A stretch of 64,000 bases of DNA from Paragonimus westermani. Its lineage: Eukaryota; Platyhelminthes; Trematoda; Plagiorchiida; Troglotrematidae. The DNA is taken from assembly GCA_008508345.1 (NCBI GenBank), contig QNGE01000299.1, positions 216,888-280,887 of the forward strand, given 5' to 3'. Shown here piece after piece: positions 12,768 to 26,190 of the stretch. The notes below the pieces were generated by a model that was not told the DNA's origin, made no database searches, and was given only the letters and a program-made list of their open reading frames with translations. The number at the start of each line of letters is the position of its first letter. Positions within the stretch are counted from its first letter, which is position 1. Position numbers and translations under genes: made by a program.

Positions 12768-15336
12768 TAGTTTTCGCTGGACCGAATGTATGTCTGGTGA
12801 CCTCGTTGAATGATTGATAGATTGGTGGAAAACTGTGTGAATCTGTCGTTTTATATATTCTGAACAAGTTGGTTTGAAACGTTCACATTAAAATTAGTGG
12901 TTTTCGAATTATGTCTGTTGGATAATGAAGGACAACTCTCGTAAGCAGTGAGCTGGCTAGAGACAAATTGATTGGCACGATAATCAGTGATTATAATGCG
13001 CATGGGATACATGCGAGTTCACGTGCATATACGTGTATATTTATACAATTGTGCAGCATTGAACAACGATGCCGTCTATATCCTGTCCAGTTGCAGACAA
13101 ATACATGAAGGCTCTTGTTGTAACGAGAATGATAGTGAAACTAACCAATGAAATGTTGGGAATAGACGGCCTTGACAGTAGGTGTCATATGATGTACACT
13201 GACAAGTCTGTTCAGATTCAGTTTCTGGTAACGCTAAGATTTTCATGTTACTGTTACCATTAAATCGGTTTTCGGGGACACTCAATCGCTTGAAGAAACT
13301 TATTCTTCGTCAACCAACACATCTGTATGGCTGACTTTCACCAATCATATTTAAGCAATGTTAGTTTCAATAAAATGGACCAATCGGAAAGAAGATAGAA
13401 TAACTGAATAGACCAATATCATACGAGGACATTTAAAGCATGGCCACAATTAAGTCAAAATTAAAACCGGAATTCGACCGCTTGTCACAATACCTGAGTT
13501 TTGTATATCATGGCGTACGTTTTGGTGGCCACAGCTGAGTTGAAGTACAGTTTGTGAGTTCAAATGAGCTCACCAACTAACGCTATCAAGGTTTATGAGC
13601 ACGTCATTGTCTCTTCGGTTGCTCAGGTATTAAATAATCTCCGTGATATGACAATGATACCACAAATTTAATAGCACTTCGTCCTTACAGTTATCATAGG
13701 AATCAGTGCATTTGGTAAAACAGTAAACAGAATGAACTAGAAAGTTCGCATCAGGTTTTGTTTCTAAACATCTCCTGCAGCACTCTGATAAATATTTGAC
13801 GCAGAAACGGGTACGCTAATCTGATAGCACTGACCAGTAAATGTTACTTATTATTCAACACAGAATACGGCCATTACTGGACGCTTCATTGAATAGTCAT
13901 CTAGTTAGTTGCTAGTTTGGCATAATGTGTAACTTCTTGTCGGCCCTAAATTTTGAAGAAAATAGTTTCTGCATTAAAATCTCTTCCGTAACGAGCATGT
14001 GTACACATGGATTTCCTCTCAAGATGCTTGTCGGGAGTTGTATTGTGACTTTTTATGCTGCCGGGCTGTAATCGTAACCCAGCTAATTAGGTGCAAGCGT
14101 TTAGTTACAACTCCTGGTTTTTGCGTTCATTCATTTTCAGAACACGCATCTGCTTTGTCCTGAATGAGTAATTCATAGACAGCTCCCATTTATCGCAGAT
14201 TCAAATAACCAGTCGATTTTCACTGCAGCAAAGCTAAGATGAATTTAATAAGTTTGATTATTTGGACTAAAACAGTGATTCTAGTCGTGTGGTTGAAGGG
14301 CTTCCCGTTGAGCAACCACCCATGAGGAGCACAGAATTGATCACTCAATGTCGGTTAGACGCTGTGTAATAACTCATTAATTCTGATCATGTTTGTTGAT
14401 TGCTAGTCTGCAGACGATTTTAGTCTCGCCAGGCTTCCTTCATACTGCGGTCGTCATGCATTTATTGTCTACATGGGGAACTTGCACAAATCATACAGGA
14501 AGTTTGTAACGGTTGTAATTAATTATACTGCGAATTATACCAACCTGTACGTTGATTAATGCGCGAACCCCTTGCTTGTGGATTCGCACTGGCTTCATTC
14601 TCATGGCCTTGTTAGTTCAAGTTAAACAAATGTTGATTATTTAAGTGGTGAGAAATGAGCAAACTGGTATACCGAAAAAGTACAGTGAACTCAAGATATC
14701 TATCAGACAGCTAAAACTAACATTCAGTCATATATTCCCTTGCCTGCTCTGTATCATGGGAAACTGCCACTCTACGTAATCGATCATTTTACTGAAAGAC
14801 GTCGGAGTGTATTTAAGATTTGCTATCAAGTCTAAATGCGTGTATTTCACCGGCGTTCCTATTGTCCGCATTTTCCTGTTCTCTATGTACCCGGTTAAAT
14901 CCACAGCTAGCTGCTTGTAGTAGCCGATTAACAACTAATACTTCTTTTAAATGCCAACCATGTTCGAACACATCATCGCAGTTTATTTGGAGTCGACCTA
15001 GCTATGTTTCTTAACATGTTTAATGCATTACTGTAGAGTATACGCAGAGCGTCAGTTTCACCTGAACGAACAACAGCAAAACGATGCACATAGTCATAGC
15101 TATTTTCCACCCATCGATTTTCTAGGTTTATTTAAACTAGATAGTATGGCTTGCCATTCGCGCCGGGCCATACTTCGAGACTTTTCTGAAGTCTTGCAGT
15201 GCAATGCATGATAATGAGTGGGTCAAAAATGGAGCCAGATTAAATACACACTAACAGTAGTAGTATATTATCATTGAAGTGATCTTTCTAAACTATCTGA
15301 CACACGCGCACCATCGAGAACTTCCTAGCCTAAGAT

Positions 15337-15588
15337 TTACTTGCAGATTTTGGGAAAACGACATGCATTTCTTGAGTAAATTCGAGGCCGTTTAATGAAC
15401 CTGGTTGAAATCGCCATAAAATGATCGACTTTACAGAGTCGTTGCAAGCTGGAAAAGTGACTTCTGTACGGGACAACGAAGTGGTGCTTTTTTGAACGGA
15501 ATTTGATCTTACGTTGTGCATCATCTTTTGAAGAAACGTTCCTTGAAGTGAAGCCCTCATCTTCCAACGGATTTTTGTTGTGCAAACG
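15337..15588 (-). CDS. Weak terminal exon candidate, function unknown
   Basis: A minus-strand acceptor (CACATTCCAG) is followed by 83 open codons in phase 0 to a TAA at 15,339-15,337. The peptide is basic (KIKFRSKKHHF, TRFIKRPRIYSRN). A second overlapping frame is also open through most of this stretch, so the reading frame is uncertain. A GTAAAT donor overlaps the stop. Included because splice signal and frame agree, but it may be chance. Confidence 0.2.
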   Translation of the reverse strand, partial: RLHNKNPLEDEGFTSRNVSSKDDAQRKIKFRSKKHHFVVPYRSHFSSLQRLCKVDHFMAISTRFIKRPRIYSRNACRFPKICK

Positions 15589-16030
15589 CTGGAATGTGAA
15601 TCAATGTTTTATAACGATTTCACTTGATTGCATATAAATTCACGAAGGAATAACATATTGTATATTGTGTGTGTTTGAACGCCAAGGTGGTTGCAACCGT
15701 AGTTTAAGGTGAATAATTCACTGAAACGAAAGGCGGAAGATAATCCTGGGAGCCATAGGCAATTCTGAAGTAGGCTCATACCAACATAGGTCAGCTGGGG
15801 AAGACTTCATTTCTGTGAGCGATAGTGTGGTTGGTGGTCAGTATATGTAAATTTGCCTTTATAATCCAGTCATAGGCAAATACTTATTGATACACCGCAT
15901 GTGTAAGTATTCAGAAAGGAAGAAAACATCATCGAGTGTAAAAATCTTTGACGTTAAAATTCGTTCTCACATTTTACCACGAGCAGGAAATGTGCGATGT
16001 TTTTTCTAAAACGGACACTTCGTTTCCCAC

Positions 16031-16181
16031 CTGTCATCAGTAAACATGTGGCCGGCTTGAAAGACAAAGAAACTCTTAACAAGGGATGCACTTTCCTAGG
16101 TTCCCCCATTATTCTTTTCTTCCAACCTAACTGATTGAGTCGAACAAACAGAGTCATATCATGAAAAATTAATTCAGTCAC
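16031..16181 (-). CDS. Candidate internal exon, function unknown
   Basis: Minus-strand acceptor TTTCCCAGTAAG precedes GTG ACT GAA. The frame stays open for 50 codons plus one base to a consensus donor (GATGACAG before GTGGGA). This gives phase 0 in and phase 1 out. The peptide starts VTELIFHDMTLFVRLNQLGW. No domain was recognised. It lies upstream, in minus-strand sense, of the signal-anchor exon and so probably belongs to a different gene. Confidence 0.3.
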
Positions 16182-18314
16182 CTTACTGGGAAATTCTCTA
16201 AACCATTTAGCACTCTCACTGCATAGTACGCTTCATAGGATTCCAGGAAATTATACAATGCCATCAGCGTAATACAGGGATCTCGTTATGGGACATTGTG
16301 ACAAACCTCTGCACAGACAATGTCAATTTGGAAATCCACGTTCAGATTTACATTAAACTGGCGAACTTGGAGGTTGTCTTCGATCCACAAGTGCTGAGGA
16401 TTTTTGAAACCGTAATTACGGAGCTCCGTGCCCAGTGTTACGCAGTTCATTCGGTCGAGAGCCTTTAAGATTTTAAGAAGAACCACATTAGTTGATTTGC
16501 CTCCACTTATGTCAAATAATGATGAGCAGTAGAAACTAAGCAGTATATGATAATTCCTTTCGAAATTCATGCTGCCGCTTAAACAACAGTGCACTTCGAA
16601 TAAATTAAATCTCAATGGTAAACACGGTTCTGTAGTATGGTTTTTCAGTTACGATACGACTTGTTTCTCATCACTTGTCATACTGGAACATGGTTGTATG
16701 ATTAGACACACTGCCTTGAATTGATAATTAAGAACAACCTTTGGTTTATTATACCAAAGATTCAGTCCTTTCCGACAAATCACGGTAGGCGTGCTTTCAG
16801 TTCTGATCGCTGATTTCGATTGGAGCTCTCCAAAAATTTTGTATACGGAACACACTCAGTTGACGTGTTGTAGACAATCAAAGAATTGATCATAATCACT
16901 TTTTTAATGCTCGAATTAACTAAACTAAGGTGCAATTTGACCTAGCAATTGTCAAATGGCTGGTTATTAGTTCTATCGTGATGGGAAAAAGATTAAGGGG
17001 GCCGTTAATTCGGCATTCAACAGAGTATTTACCGCGGACAACAATCAAAACTGCCATATGAGTTTGGCCTTTAGTTCACAAACCCAAGGGGTAGACCAGT
17101 GACACGAACCTCTCATTTATTTATGCAATCGGTTGCATATAAATGCAGCTTAGAGGATCACAACACAACGTACATCACTGACTGTTAGGTCTAAACCGTA
17201 CAAACCTTATCAGCAAATTCGAATCACTTACATTTTGTGTTACTTAGAAGCATCTTTGTTTGCATTTAGCTACACATTCCTGCATATATTTTTGGGAGGG
17301 AAGCAGCACACGAGATTTTCCTTCACGTCCGCGTAATGTTATGGGCGCAAATAAAACCTGACTTGGAAAGTTGTTTCTTACCAGATACCCATGGTAAATG
17401 TGTAAAATTACAAAATCAGAAACTCAGACACCACTTTGAATTGCTAATGTGTTTCCACTTACTCGACAGTAGTGCAGCGACAGTCTCTTTGGTGACGCTT
17501 CCTGCACAATGCAGATTCGTATTTCCAGTAGCCGCTTCCAGCCTCAGATCTCCTTGGCATTTAAGCATGCCTCTTAGTTTTCGCTCACTCAAGTAGCGCT
17601 GTACTATTCATAATTGAAGCAGCATATTGTGCAATAATATCCGTCGAGTGAACGGCAATTGAATCTTGTTTTAATGGTATGACTGTGCGCTTAGTTTTGA
17701 CTTTTTGTTTCTGATTATTATGTGAATAGTTGAGTAGCAGTCACCTCGCATGCTTATAGACAAGAGCTTAAATACCAGCAGAGACGTGAACATGCACGAG
17801 TGTACGCTCTAGGAGAGAAACTGGAGTCTATGTTTACCGTACTTGGTAGACAATAGGAAAACTGTATGAAAATACAAAGGCCACAGTCCACAATAAGTGG
17901 GAATCAACTTACACTAGTTAAAATCCGCGGATACTTCGGCAACCTGAGAAACTGTTCAACAAGTTAAGTATGATCTTCGGTTTCAACCTGACTAATAAAT
18001 CTTGGTTGTCAAATTGCTAATAAGATATAACAACAGAAATGACTCTCCTTTCGATAAAACGGAGCAAGCAAAATGATTGATTTGTTAACGTTATACTTTC
18101 TTTATGCATGGTAAACGCTCTACGATGCAATGGACAAAATACACACATGCTTGAAAAGCTAGTAAACAACCTTCGTAAGTAAAACAATAGATAAAATAAA
18201 TTGATCACCACTCACAAATAAACACACCCCTCACATTCTCACAAAATATTCAGGCAATATTTTTCAAGGTAAATGTATGCGTCATTGACGAACTCTAACA
18301 AAAAAACACCTCAG
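16182..18314. other. Non-coding stretch, no supported gene
   Basis: Minus-strand frames at 16,615-16,286 (ending at a TAA) and 16,855-16,649 read plausibly as protein but lack strong splice signals. The plus-strand frame 17,336-17,596 looks random. No repeat family was recognised. Confidence 0.4.
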
Positions 18315-18550
18315 GTAAAGTGTTTCTTCCTGAAAAGAGCCAAATGAAAATCAGTGGGTATGCTAAAGTTTTGTTCGTTCATGAGCATCCTAAACTGTGT
18401 AGTAGTAAAGAGAGACGTCGTTTTGGAGATTTAGAGCATTGTGTTTCCTTGATCCAATTCATCGAAATAGCGCGTTGTCAACATTTCCATTTGTCTCGTC
18501 GGCAGTATAATAAATGCGGACAGAACGACAAGACCGCACGACAAAAATAG
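18315..18550 (+). CDS. Candidate terminal exon, function unknown
   Basis: A CTCTAAC branch-like element followed by CACCTCAG forms an acceptor. After 2 nt the frame is open for 77 codons, to TAG at 18,548-18,550. The product is basic with a central HCVSLIQFIEIARC segment and a polar tail ending NDKTARQK. No AATAAA was seen within 150 bp downstream and no family was recognised, so this rests only on the acceptor and frame. Confidence 0.3.
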
Positions 18551-21500
18551 ATGAACGGGGTGAATTTGGGGTCAAAACGTCGCCACCATGGAAGGTGGAC
18601 GCTTTGAACCGTTATCTTTTGCAAACATAACACTGGCTGTCTTTCTTCATCAAAACAGTTTTACTGATGGTCGGAATTTTTGGATTTTTGTGCGCTGTGG
18701 CAGCACAGTGAACTACCTGGTCGAATCTGCTTTGTGACCTCTGTCCAGGATGCGCTTCACAGTCACTGGCATCGAGTTTCGCTTTCGGTTGCTCACGTGG
18801 CTAGAAAGAAGTAACCTCAGTACATGTCCTTAATTATAAAATTGGCCAGCTGAACTCAAATCAGACAACTTGAGAGTTAACAAAGATTCACAACCGTGAG
18901 TACCCTCCTGTATGGTATTTGCTAATGCGTTCATCTCGCACGCACAACATTCACTGTTTTACAACGTCTGTAGCGAAATTGTATACTTACGACGAGTTTC
19001 GACGAAAGCAAAATTTGAATCAAATATACATTTTCAAAACAGGAACTGATTAACAATTTATATCAGTGTTAAAGTTGCCATCAGTTTGACAATGGGGTTC
19101 TTTTGGTAGTACTTCTAAGTGTAGGTTGTTCCACTCAATGGACTCACAGTTTTTCCAATTGAACATCACTTGATGCACGATTAAAAAGCTAGAACAATTC
19201 CACTCCAAAGATACATGAATAGTTTCGATTGAACCTGAAGAGATGCGGCTAAATTTAGTCTGGGCGTATTTGTTTGGCAGTCAGTAATCTAAAGACCATT
19301 CGCGTAATAGATGTCAGAATTCAAACTTGCTCACCGGAAGTGCTCATCAAGTTGTAACCTTCATCATGCGGAAGAAAAGTGTGGATCGGAGCAAGATAAC
19401 GTTCAGGCAAGTTTTCCGTTTTATCAGGTGTTGTCACTATTAGGGTTATGTCAATGATGAGTCGTTGGGGTATGAAATATCAGTCATGAGACTCGAAAGA
19501 TTGACCATTACAGGCTGATAGATTTGGAGAATTTCTGCGTTATTCATGAGTAAATGAACGCAGTAGGATGATCTGCAGCGTTAGTGAACAGTCCTGGAAA
19601 TTCAATCTGGAATTGCTGTCCGGGAAACAAGGACTTTTTGGTGCATTTTCAAATCAGTGGCACAAAAAGTCAGTCATTGTGTAGCAGAAATCAAGGAAAA
19701 CCCAAAGTAACCGAAAATGAGTGAAGCGAAACCGGATTTCAAACAGTCCAAACTGCCGACAGTAACAGTGTGCTCAGACACGGTCAGCAATTTGTCACTT
19801 GAACTATAAATTCACACGAGGCCTCAGGAGTTTTACATTTGTGTTATTTTACCCTCCAACTCAGGTCGCCAAGTAACCCTGGGCATCGAGTATTCAGGAA
19901 GGAGAGTTCAAGTAGAATCCATTAACGCCACTGCTGGGCATTGAACTTGTCTAAGTGATATTAATGTGACACATAAGACAAACACATGATTTCATTTTGT
20001 GACTGTTGTATACTCGATTAATCAAAAATGTACATTCTGTTATATGAACTGTAGATACGACAACTGGCAGCTGATAGCTCAATTGTAAGTAAGTTTGCCG
20101 TGGTGGTGAATCACTCCGATGTCCTTATGGCGTCCATCCGAACTAGACCAACCTGACGAAAGTGAGCAGGAGCTCACTTAAGAGATTTTGGAGCTGATAG
20201 ATCACGACTAAATAGCCTTCACACCAGCTAGTCACGTAGTAGGATGTGTGATTGAGGTCCACGGAGTGAACCACCTTGTTCACTGGTAGAAGCTGCTGAA
20301 CCGTTTTAGTTCTGGTAATTTATCATCATTAAAGGCCACATTATTCTCGCCCAGAAACGAGCGGCAATGAAATTTGCACCAACTATGTAGTCTACTACAT
20401 AAGGACCGATTACTGATTGTATTCTTCCAGTTAATTTTTCATCTCTGTAATGTTAAACTAATGTTATTTTCCTTTTTTTAATGGCATTCATATTACCCTT
20501 GACTATAGTAAATCAAGATGAGTCTAACACACGTTGATTGCATTCCACATATTTCCGTTGTTGATCGATTAGCGCATGCGTGACATTTGAATCACTCATC
20601 TGGCTCATCTGTCTACTGCCAGTTTGCATCCACCTATCACACATTTTTGTCTATCTCACGTCTCAATTCATTGAGAAGAAAAAAAATTAAATATTCAAAC
20701 ATATCAAACCTAAACCCACAACTGAGCCATGATTGTTGATAAGACAATTTTTACCGCACTGTAGCTTATATGTAACCATTTTTTCCACCTATTCAATTAT
20801 CACTCCATTTTTGTAAATGGCTTGGATAAACAAAATGTTACTCCAGTAAACATCCTGGTTAACAATAATGACCTCATTCAAGATTACTTCATAATCCACC
20901 TATTGGTTCAGAATGCTGTATTCTCAAACTAAATGCTAGTGGCACAGAAAGTTAAGTAAGTCAGAAACACCGGTTTGTAGAACGTACACCAAACAGTCTG
21001 AAACTACTGTCTTTGAGAGCATCAGACAATGTCAAAACATCCATAAACTACGTGGAATATGCGTAATTCAAAATCAGCCGCAATATACATTCCTCAAAAA
21101 ATATAATGAAATAAGTGGATTAAAATAAACAACATCAAAGAGGCCAGATAAATGTTTACCGAACGCGGAAAAATATCCTGCATACTGTGCCTATTAATTC
21201 AGTAAGTTATACTGGATAAATAACTGCACAGAATTTTGCCAAAAATTTGAGTAATGACAAATTTCCTCGGGAACAAAGGAAGCTAAGGTATTTTTTATGG
21301 GACTGATTAGTGTCGATTTATGATGTGATCAATTTGCCGTTATGCAATTCAAATATATGTGTCAATCAATAGGCGACGCGCAAACACTTTTGATCGATAG
21401 CACGGTAGCATATCCAAAATTAAAATATGTTTTTAACAAAAGTGTTTATTATGTAGAATGTAACCATGCGTAACATTAGTTTTATTGGGTCTAGTCACAA

Positions 21501-22535
21501 ACAATAACTGGGATAGTGTCAAGTTACTCCCAACACATGCTGTCACTGAAGTCGATCAGTTGCAAAAGTCTTTGATTACACCTTTTTAACAGGACTACGA
21601 AACGATCTCTTTTCAATTCACTTTAAATCTGACTCTTGATATGAACTATCAAGTCGTTTGAACGCTCAGTAGTGGAGGTGGAAACAAGCTTGTTTTGTCA
21701 AACTGCGACGAGTTTTAGCGGCAATGTTTTTCTTTTTTAGATGACTCAGTGTTTGGCGAATTGTAAACAGAGATCAAGTAATTTGCAGTCAGACGTTTTA
21801 TGCCTTGTCGAATCTAACTTTCATATAAAAAGACCAGTAGTTGATAGTAATCTTTCGAGTCAAGTCAATTAAGCCAACAAAACGTTCTGTGCTTCCACTG
21901 AGGTGAATTTTCAGACTGTTTTACGTAAACACATCTTCAGTAAATGGAGGACATTTAAGTGAATATGCTTAGGCCCCAAACTTATTAATACAACCGCGGA
22001 ACCCTTAGGTGAGTTACGAACAACAGTGGCAGTCGGCAGCATTTGCGAACAAACTCTGCATTTTTTTAGTTCCAAGGCCAAGTCAAGAGTGAGGATGTTG
22101 AATTTGCACAGAAATCGAGTTTAATAAATTGTAACCGAAAAATTGCAATGAATGTTCGTGCCGGGAATCTGATAGAAGTTGTGAAGGTGTACTTGGACAG
22201 ATCCTAGTTCAAGGATTGGTTTTGTCCGATAGGACACTCGCTAAAAATTGCTCACACTTTCAAAATATTTAGAAACAATAAAATGAGCGAACCGTTAACG
22301 GGAACTGTCATTGTAACGGGACAGATATTCTGAAGATTTGGCAAAAGAATGTAGTCTTTTCTGCAGTGAGCTTGGACAAACAACAGAGATACACACACGT
22401 CAACATATCGACTAACCAAGTGGTGTGGAATGGAGAGAAAGTTTAGGGTCGGGCATAAACCGAAAGCCTCCACACCATAACAAAAGCATCAGTGAAATTA
22501 AATGACCATGTGACGTTGCCGCTCAAATTACTCAC
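18551..22535. other. Non-coding stretch, no supported gene
   Basis: About 4 kb has no open frame of 60 codons on either strand, an unusually closed stretch, and no recognisable repeat. A short box at 18,580-18,600 (GTCGCCACCATGG) resembles a vertebrate-style initiation context but opens only a short frame. Probably intergenic or a large intron. Confidence 0.55.
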
Positions 22536-22678
22536 TAGATATTTGACAGGAAATAACTGAGGTGAATGCTCACTGATCATATGAGAGGGGGAGCACGCAT
22601 TAGGAAGTTTCTCTTGTCGATTCATCATTATGGACTGAACGTAGAGTGTAGATACATTTGGACGTGTCAATAGGCAAG
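22536..22678 (-). CDS. Candidate internal exon, function unknown
   Basis: Minus-strand acceptor (CAAGTTAACACAG) and donor (AATATCTA before GTGAGT) bracket 2 nt plus 47 open codons, giving phase 1 in and phase 0 out. The peptide starts CLLTRPNVSTLYVQS and ends LFPVKYL. Past the donor the same frame stays open and includes N-glycosylation-like NLSGN and NVT motifs, so an alternative longer exon is possible. No family was recognised. Confidence 0.3.
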
Positions 22679-22734
22679 CTGTGTTAACTTGATTAACCAG
22701 CTAGCCCGAATGAAGTGTCCTGCATAACACGAGA

Positions 22735-22971
22735 TTAAAATCTAGTTTTACTTGCTGCCCAAACCATATCATCTGCATATTTGATTGAGAATCTGGGATT
22801 TTCTTCTGGTTTGAACGCAACATAAAAATAAGAAAAGGAAGAAGATTTCACCCTGTAAAACACCGGAGTCAGTGAAGAGAGACGAGAGGTTGGTAGGAAA
22901 ACTTTACACCTTTCTAAAGAACAATCTGTAAACATTCGTCTATTCAGATGGGTTTGCTGGACTTCAACCAA
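22735..22971 (-). pseudogene. Possible non-LTR retrotransposon reverse-transcriptase remnant
   Basis: This is a minus-strand frame of 78 codons whose end reads FSIKYADDMVW. YADD is the catalytic motif of LINE-type reverse transcriptases and is usually preceded by a hydrophobic strand of this kind. About 25-30 residues earlier, SRLSSLTPV with a hydrophobic run occupies the place of the usual G-V-P-Q-G-S block, which is not preserved. The fragment is short and heavily diverged. A chance YADD cannot be excluded. Confidence 0.25.
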
Positions 22972-23287
22972 GTAAGTTCTATGAAAGACTTGAGCTCCTA
23001 TGTGGCAGGGAATAATCAGGAAAAGAACAAAAACTTTGTAAACACTGAGAAGGAATTGTTCGTTTTCCTGTTAGTGTTACGGCTGAGTTCTTCAACATCA
23101 ATAGTTAAAAAATTGGCAGAAGTGTTCAGTACACTCGGCCATTTTATGCTTTGCCAGATAGTCCGGTAGCTCTCTTCACCCAATACTTTGTTGGCATTTA
23201 TAGGTCAAACGATGTAGCTCTAATCTGAGTCTCTAAAATGCGCTTGACAGATGAATAATCTGTTGGTTTATGAGATCTTTTTTTCAG

Positions 23288-23373
23288 AATCTAATAAGAC
23301 AGACGGAGAAAAATCTGTCTGCGTGAATTTGATTTGTTTCCAAAGAGCGACCAATAACAAACCAAAATTTAAG
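23288..23373 (+). CDS. Candidate internal exon, function unknown
   Basis: A strong pyrimidine-rich acceptor (GATCTTTTTTTCAG) is followed by 2 nt and 28 open codons ending AAATTTAAG before GTAGCT. The exon is phase 1 in and phase 0 out. The peptide begins SNKTDGEKSVCVNL. An alternative donor 36 nt further on (AGACAG before GTCGAT) would extend it. No family was recognised. Confidence 0.3.
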
Positions 23374-26190
23374 GTAGCTCGTCGACTGATCACAGTAGAT
23401 AGACAGGTCGATGTGAATCACCAAACTATCACTTTCCTAAACCTGTTGCATTTGCCAGGAAGAGAATGCTGAAGTTTGATTCTGAGATCTTTACAATGAG
23501 CAAAGAGCTTGTGTTGCCCATAATGTGAGCCACCAGGTAGACTTTCAAAACAGAGAGGCCACAGGTACCAACTGGGAAGCCGCCGTGTACTGTGAACAGT
23601 TACCATTACTTAAGGAATTCTAAGTCAAAATGTACGTCCAGAGGAGTAGGAAAGGTCTAAAAGTGCTGGTCGCGGGTACTTAGACTGACGGTATCCAGTC
23701 GGTTGAACTCACTTCACAAAGTACACAATGACTTGTCAGAACATCCAAAAGAGCTGTCAAGAAACCGTCAGCAAACCTATCAGTCTCAATGGCAAGACAA
23801 CCGGGTAATAATCTGAGACAACATACCACAGCTGAACGAGAAATAATTGTGAATTTGGGTTTTCACTCGACAATTAAACGGCACAGATAAACAACCGAAT
23901 GGGCAGACCGGACTGGTGCAGACGAGCACCACGAATCACTAATGTAAGCAATGACGCCCCCATCACGTCTTCTTTAACACACACACAGATTCACACAGTA
24001 ACAAGTGAAACCTTCGATATGCACAACTTTGTCTTCAACACTTTCGAGAAACCAGGTTTCCTGTGACATAGTCACCCTGGGATTGACAAATCCATGAGGT
24101 TGGTTAATATTGTTTACTTTAAAAATGTTACTGACCAAGAAATTAATATTTCGTCTTAAGAGCTTGCGTAAATGTGCTCTATTGACGTTGTGCTTTTGGA
24201 GAACTCTCTGTTCTGCGTGATGTGTTTTAACAGTCCCCTTCGATTTTTGATGAAGTCAACGCACTTTACACAACCTGTTTATTAGTGGATGAGAATTTTG
24301 AAGACGCGGAAATGCAACTTCGTTTCAAATTGTCGTGAGAAGTGTTCAGCGCAGTGTCACTCTTATAACAAAGATAAGCTGAAATTGACAGGGTATAAAA
24401 CGATTTGTTGAGGAGCGAGTAAGTAAACGTCCAGAATAATGGGGGAAAATTGTTTTACGGTCAAAATTGAAGACCCCGCCGGTTTGCCTATTTAGCCGTT
24501 GTTTTATTACGGTGTTTACAGTCGCGCTGGATGCGCTCATATTGACAGTAAGACAACCTTTTGGATCACGGTTGAGAAAATTAAACCTTGTTGCGTGAGA
24601 AAATGTCGACTGCAAACTAGGCTGGAAGAAGCTACGGAGGTGTGATCTGTAATGACTGTATCAGAATGAGATATCAAGGCTTCCCTCTGAAGCAAAATGA
24701 AACACCGATCTGGGTGATTGTACACGGTAACACGGTAGGCATACAGAAAGTTCCAATACAACCAACTTCTCCCAGCAAATGAGAGATGTAAGTTCGATCT
24801 GTCGGATGGTCCTAGAAGTTCAAGGAAGCAAAACTGAAGTAACACAGATTGGTCGTGAATGCGTTTTTCCAAAACGCTCGTAAGCAGCTCCATGTCGTGA
24901 CTTGCTGTCGTTTTTGAGCGTCGTCCATTTATGTGTGAGCACGTAATAGTTTCTGAGATACTTAGTGCTTGAACTGTAAAAATGACTGGGTTACGCTAGT
25001 GGGTCCAGAAACCGATTTCATGTTCTCATTGTGTCCATTTGTGTAGGAACGGTCTTCCATTTGTAGCCATTGCAAGGCGATAATAAGCACGCACCCAGTG
25101 TACGTTGAAGTGACTCGTTGAGCCAAAAAGTCCTTTAGAATACTCGTAGATGTATGATATTGGATGGTTCGAAAGGATGGTGACTTTTTAGAAGAAAACA
25201 GTGATGGTCACATAGCCTTCAATTACTGACTACTTCGTTTGGTCCCATCTGTTATGGTGCTTATCATGTGCGCTTTGAAAGATGACGCAAACTGAACTGC
25301 AAGAACTCGTTCAATTCACAGCTATTGATCTGTTTGAGTTTTTGAGACAATCCAATCGCCTGAGGGTTAATTAACGGGATTCGAGTAATTATCCATCGTT
25401 CTTTGTTTTGCTGAGCATTTCCTGTAGACGATGAAAGCTTATTTATTTAAGCTGCCCCGTGCCTGTAAAGTTGCTGAATCTCGTCTGGGCCACATAGGCT
25501 GAGGTTCAATGATGAGAGTTCAACAGAGGTCCATGAACAATAGCTGCTGGGCATTTACTATTCTATTGACCTCAGATCAAGTTGGATGAAACATTTTGCA
25601 TTCAATAAGTAAGGAATATCCAAACGTGAAATTCGTGATATGGTGTCCAACGGTACGTGCACGGAATGTTCTTCATACTAAACTCGACTTATCTTCTTAA
25701 GGAATTGACCTTGCAGGGCCAGGCCCGCTGTGTGTAACTTAAAGTAACACGTGAAATTCCGTCCGAATAGTTCACGTGGCAATTTTGTCTTCTCGTTATT
25801 AAGCACACTGTAGCATATATATATAAATGTTTTGTAAGTTAGTCTTGAGAGATGAAAGATTTATGTTGTAAAACCCTCAGACGTAAACCTATTGAAAAAG
25901 TCTTTGGAAAACGATAGTTCATGCAATTGCCTATAAATTACACGTTCAAGTTTAGGTTAAAACTACTATCAGATGAAAGAACTCTCAAAGGAGACCGGAG
26001 AAGAAACCGCAAGCTATCCGTGTTATCCATGTTCTGACTTTAACTTACAGTTCCAAGAACATCTATCATTTATCACTTTGACTTGTGTCAGTTGTACCAA
26101 TGGAAGTGGTCACATAAACCCAAAAAATGAGGATGGTTAGATAGGATTTCGTCCTCAATCATCAGTATGAATTCCTTAATGGGGAGATAA
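23374..26190. other. Non-coding stretch, no supported gene
   Basis: The longest frames (minus 24,893-24,537, 118 codons, and minus 24,615-24,346) show no domain, no consistent splice signals and no compositional bias that sets them apart from chance. A short CA-rich patch lies at 23,979-23,999. Nothing else was recognised. Confidence 0.45.

Noticed and set aside
14728..14934. Minus frame (IGYYKQLAVDLTGYIENRKM...)
   Set aside because: Reads protein-like after a weak acceptor, but no donor or polyadenylation signal; kept out for lack of independent support.
16286..16615. 109-codon minus frame ending in TAA
   Set aside because: Protein-like C-terminal half but splice signals weak and no domain recognised.
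24537..24893. 118-codon minus frame
   Set aside because: A few frames of this length are expected by chance in 64 kb of this composition; no domain or splice support.
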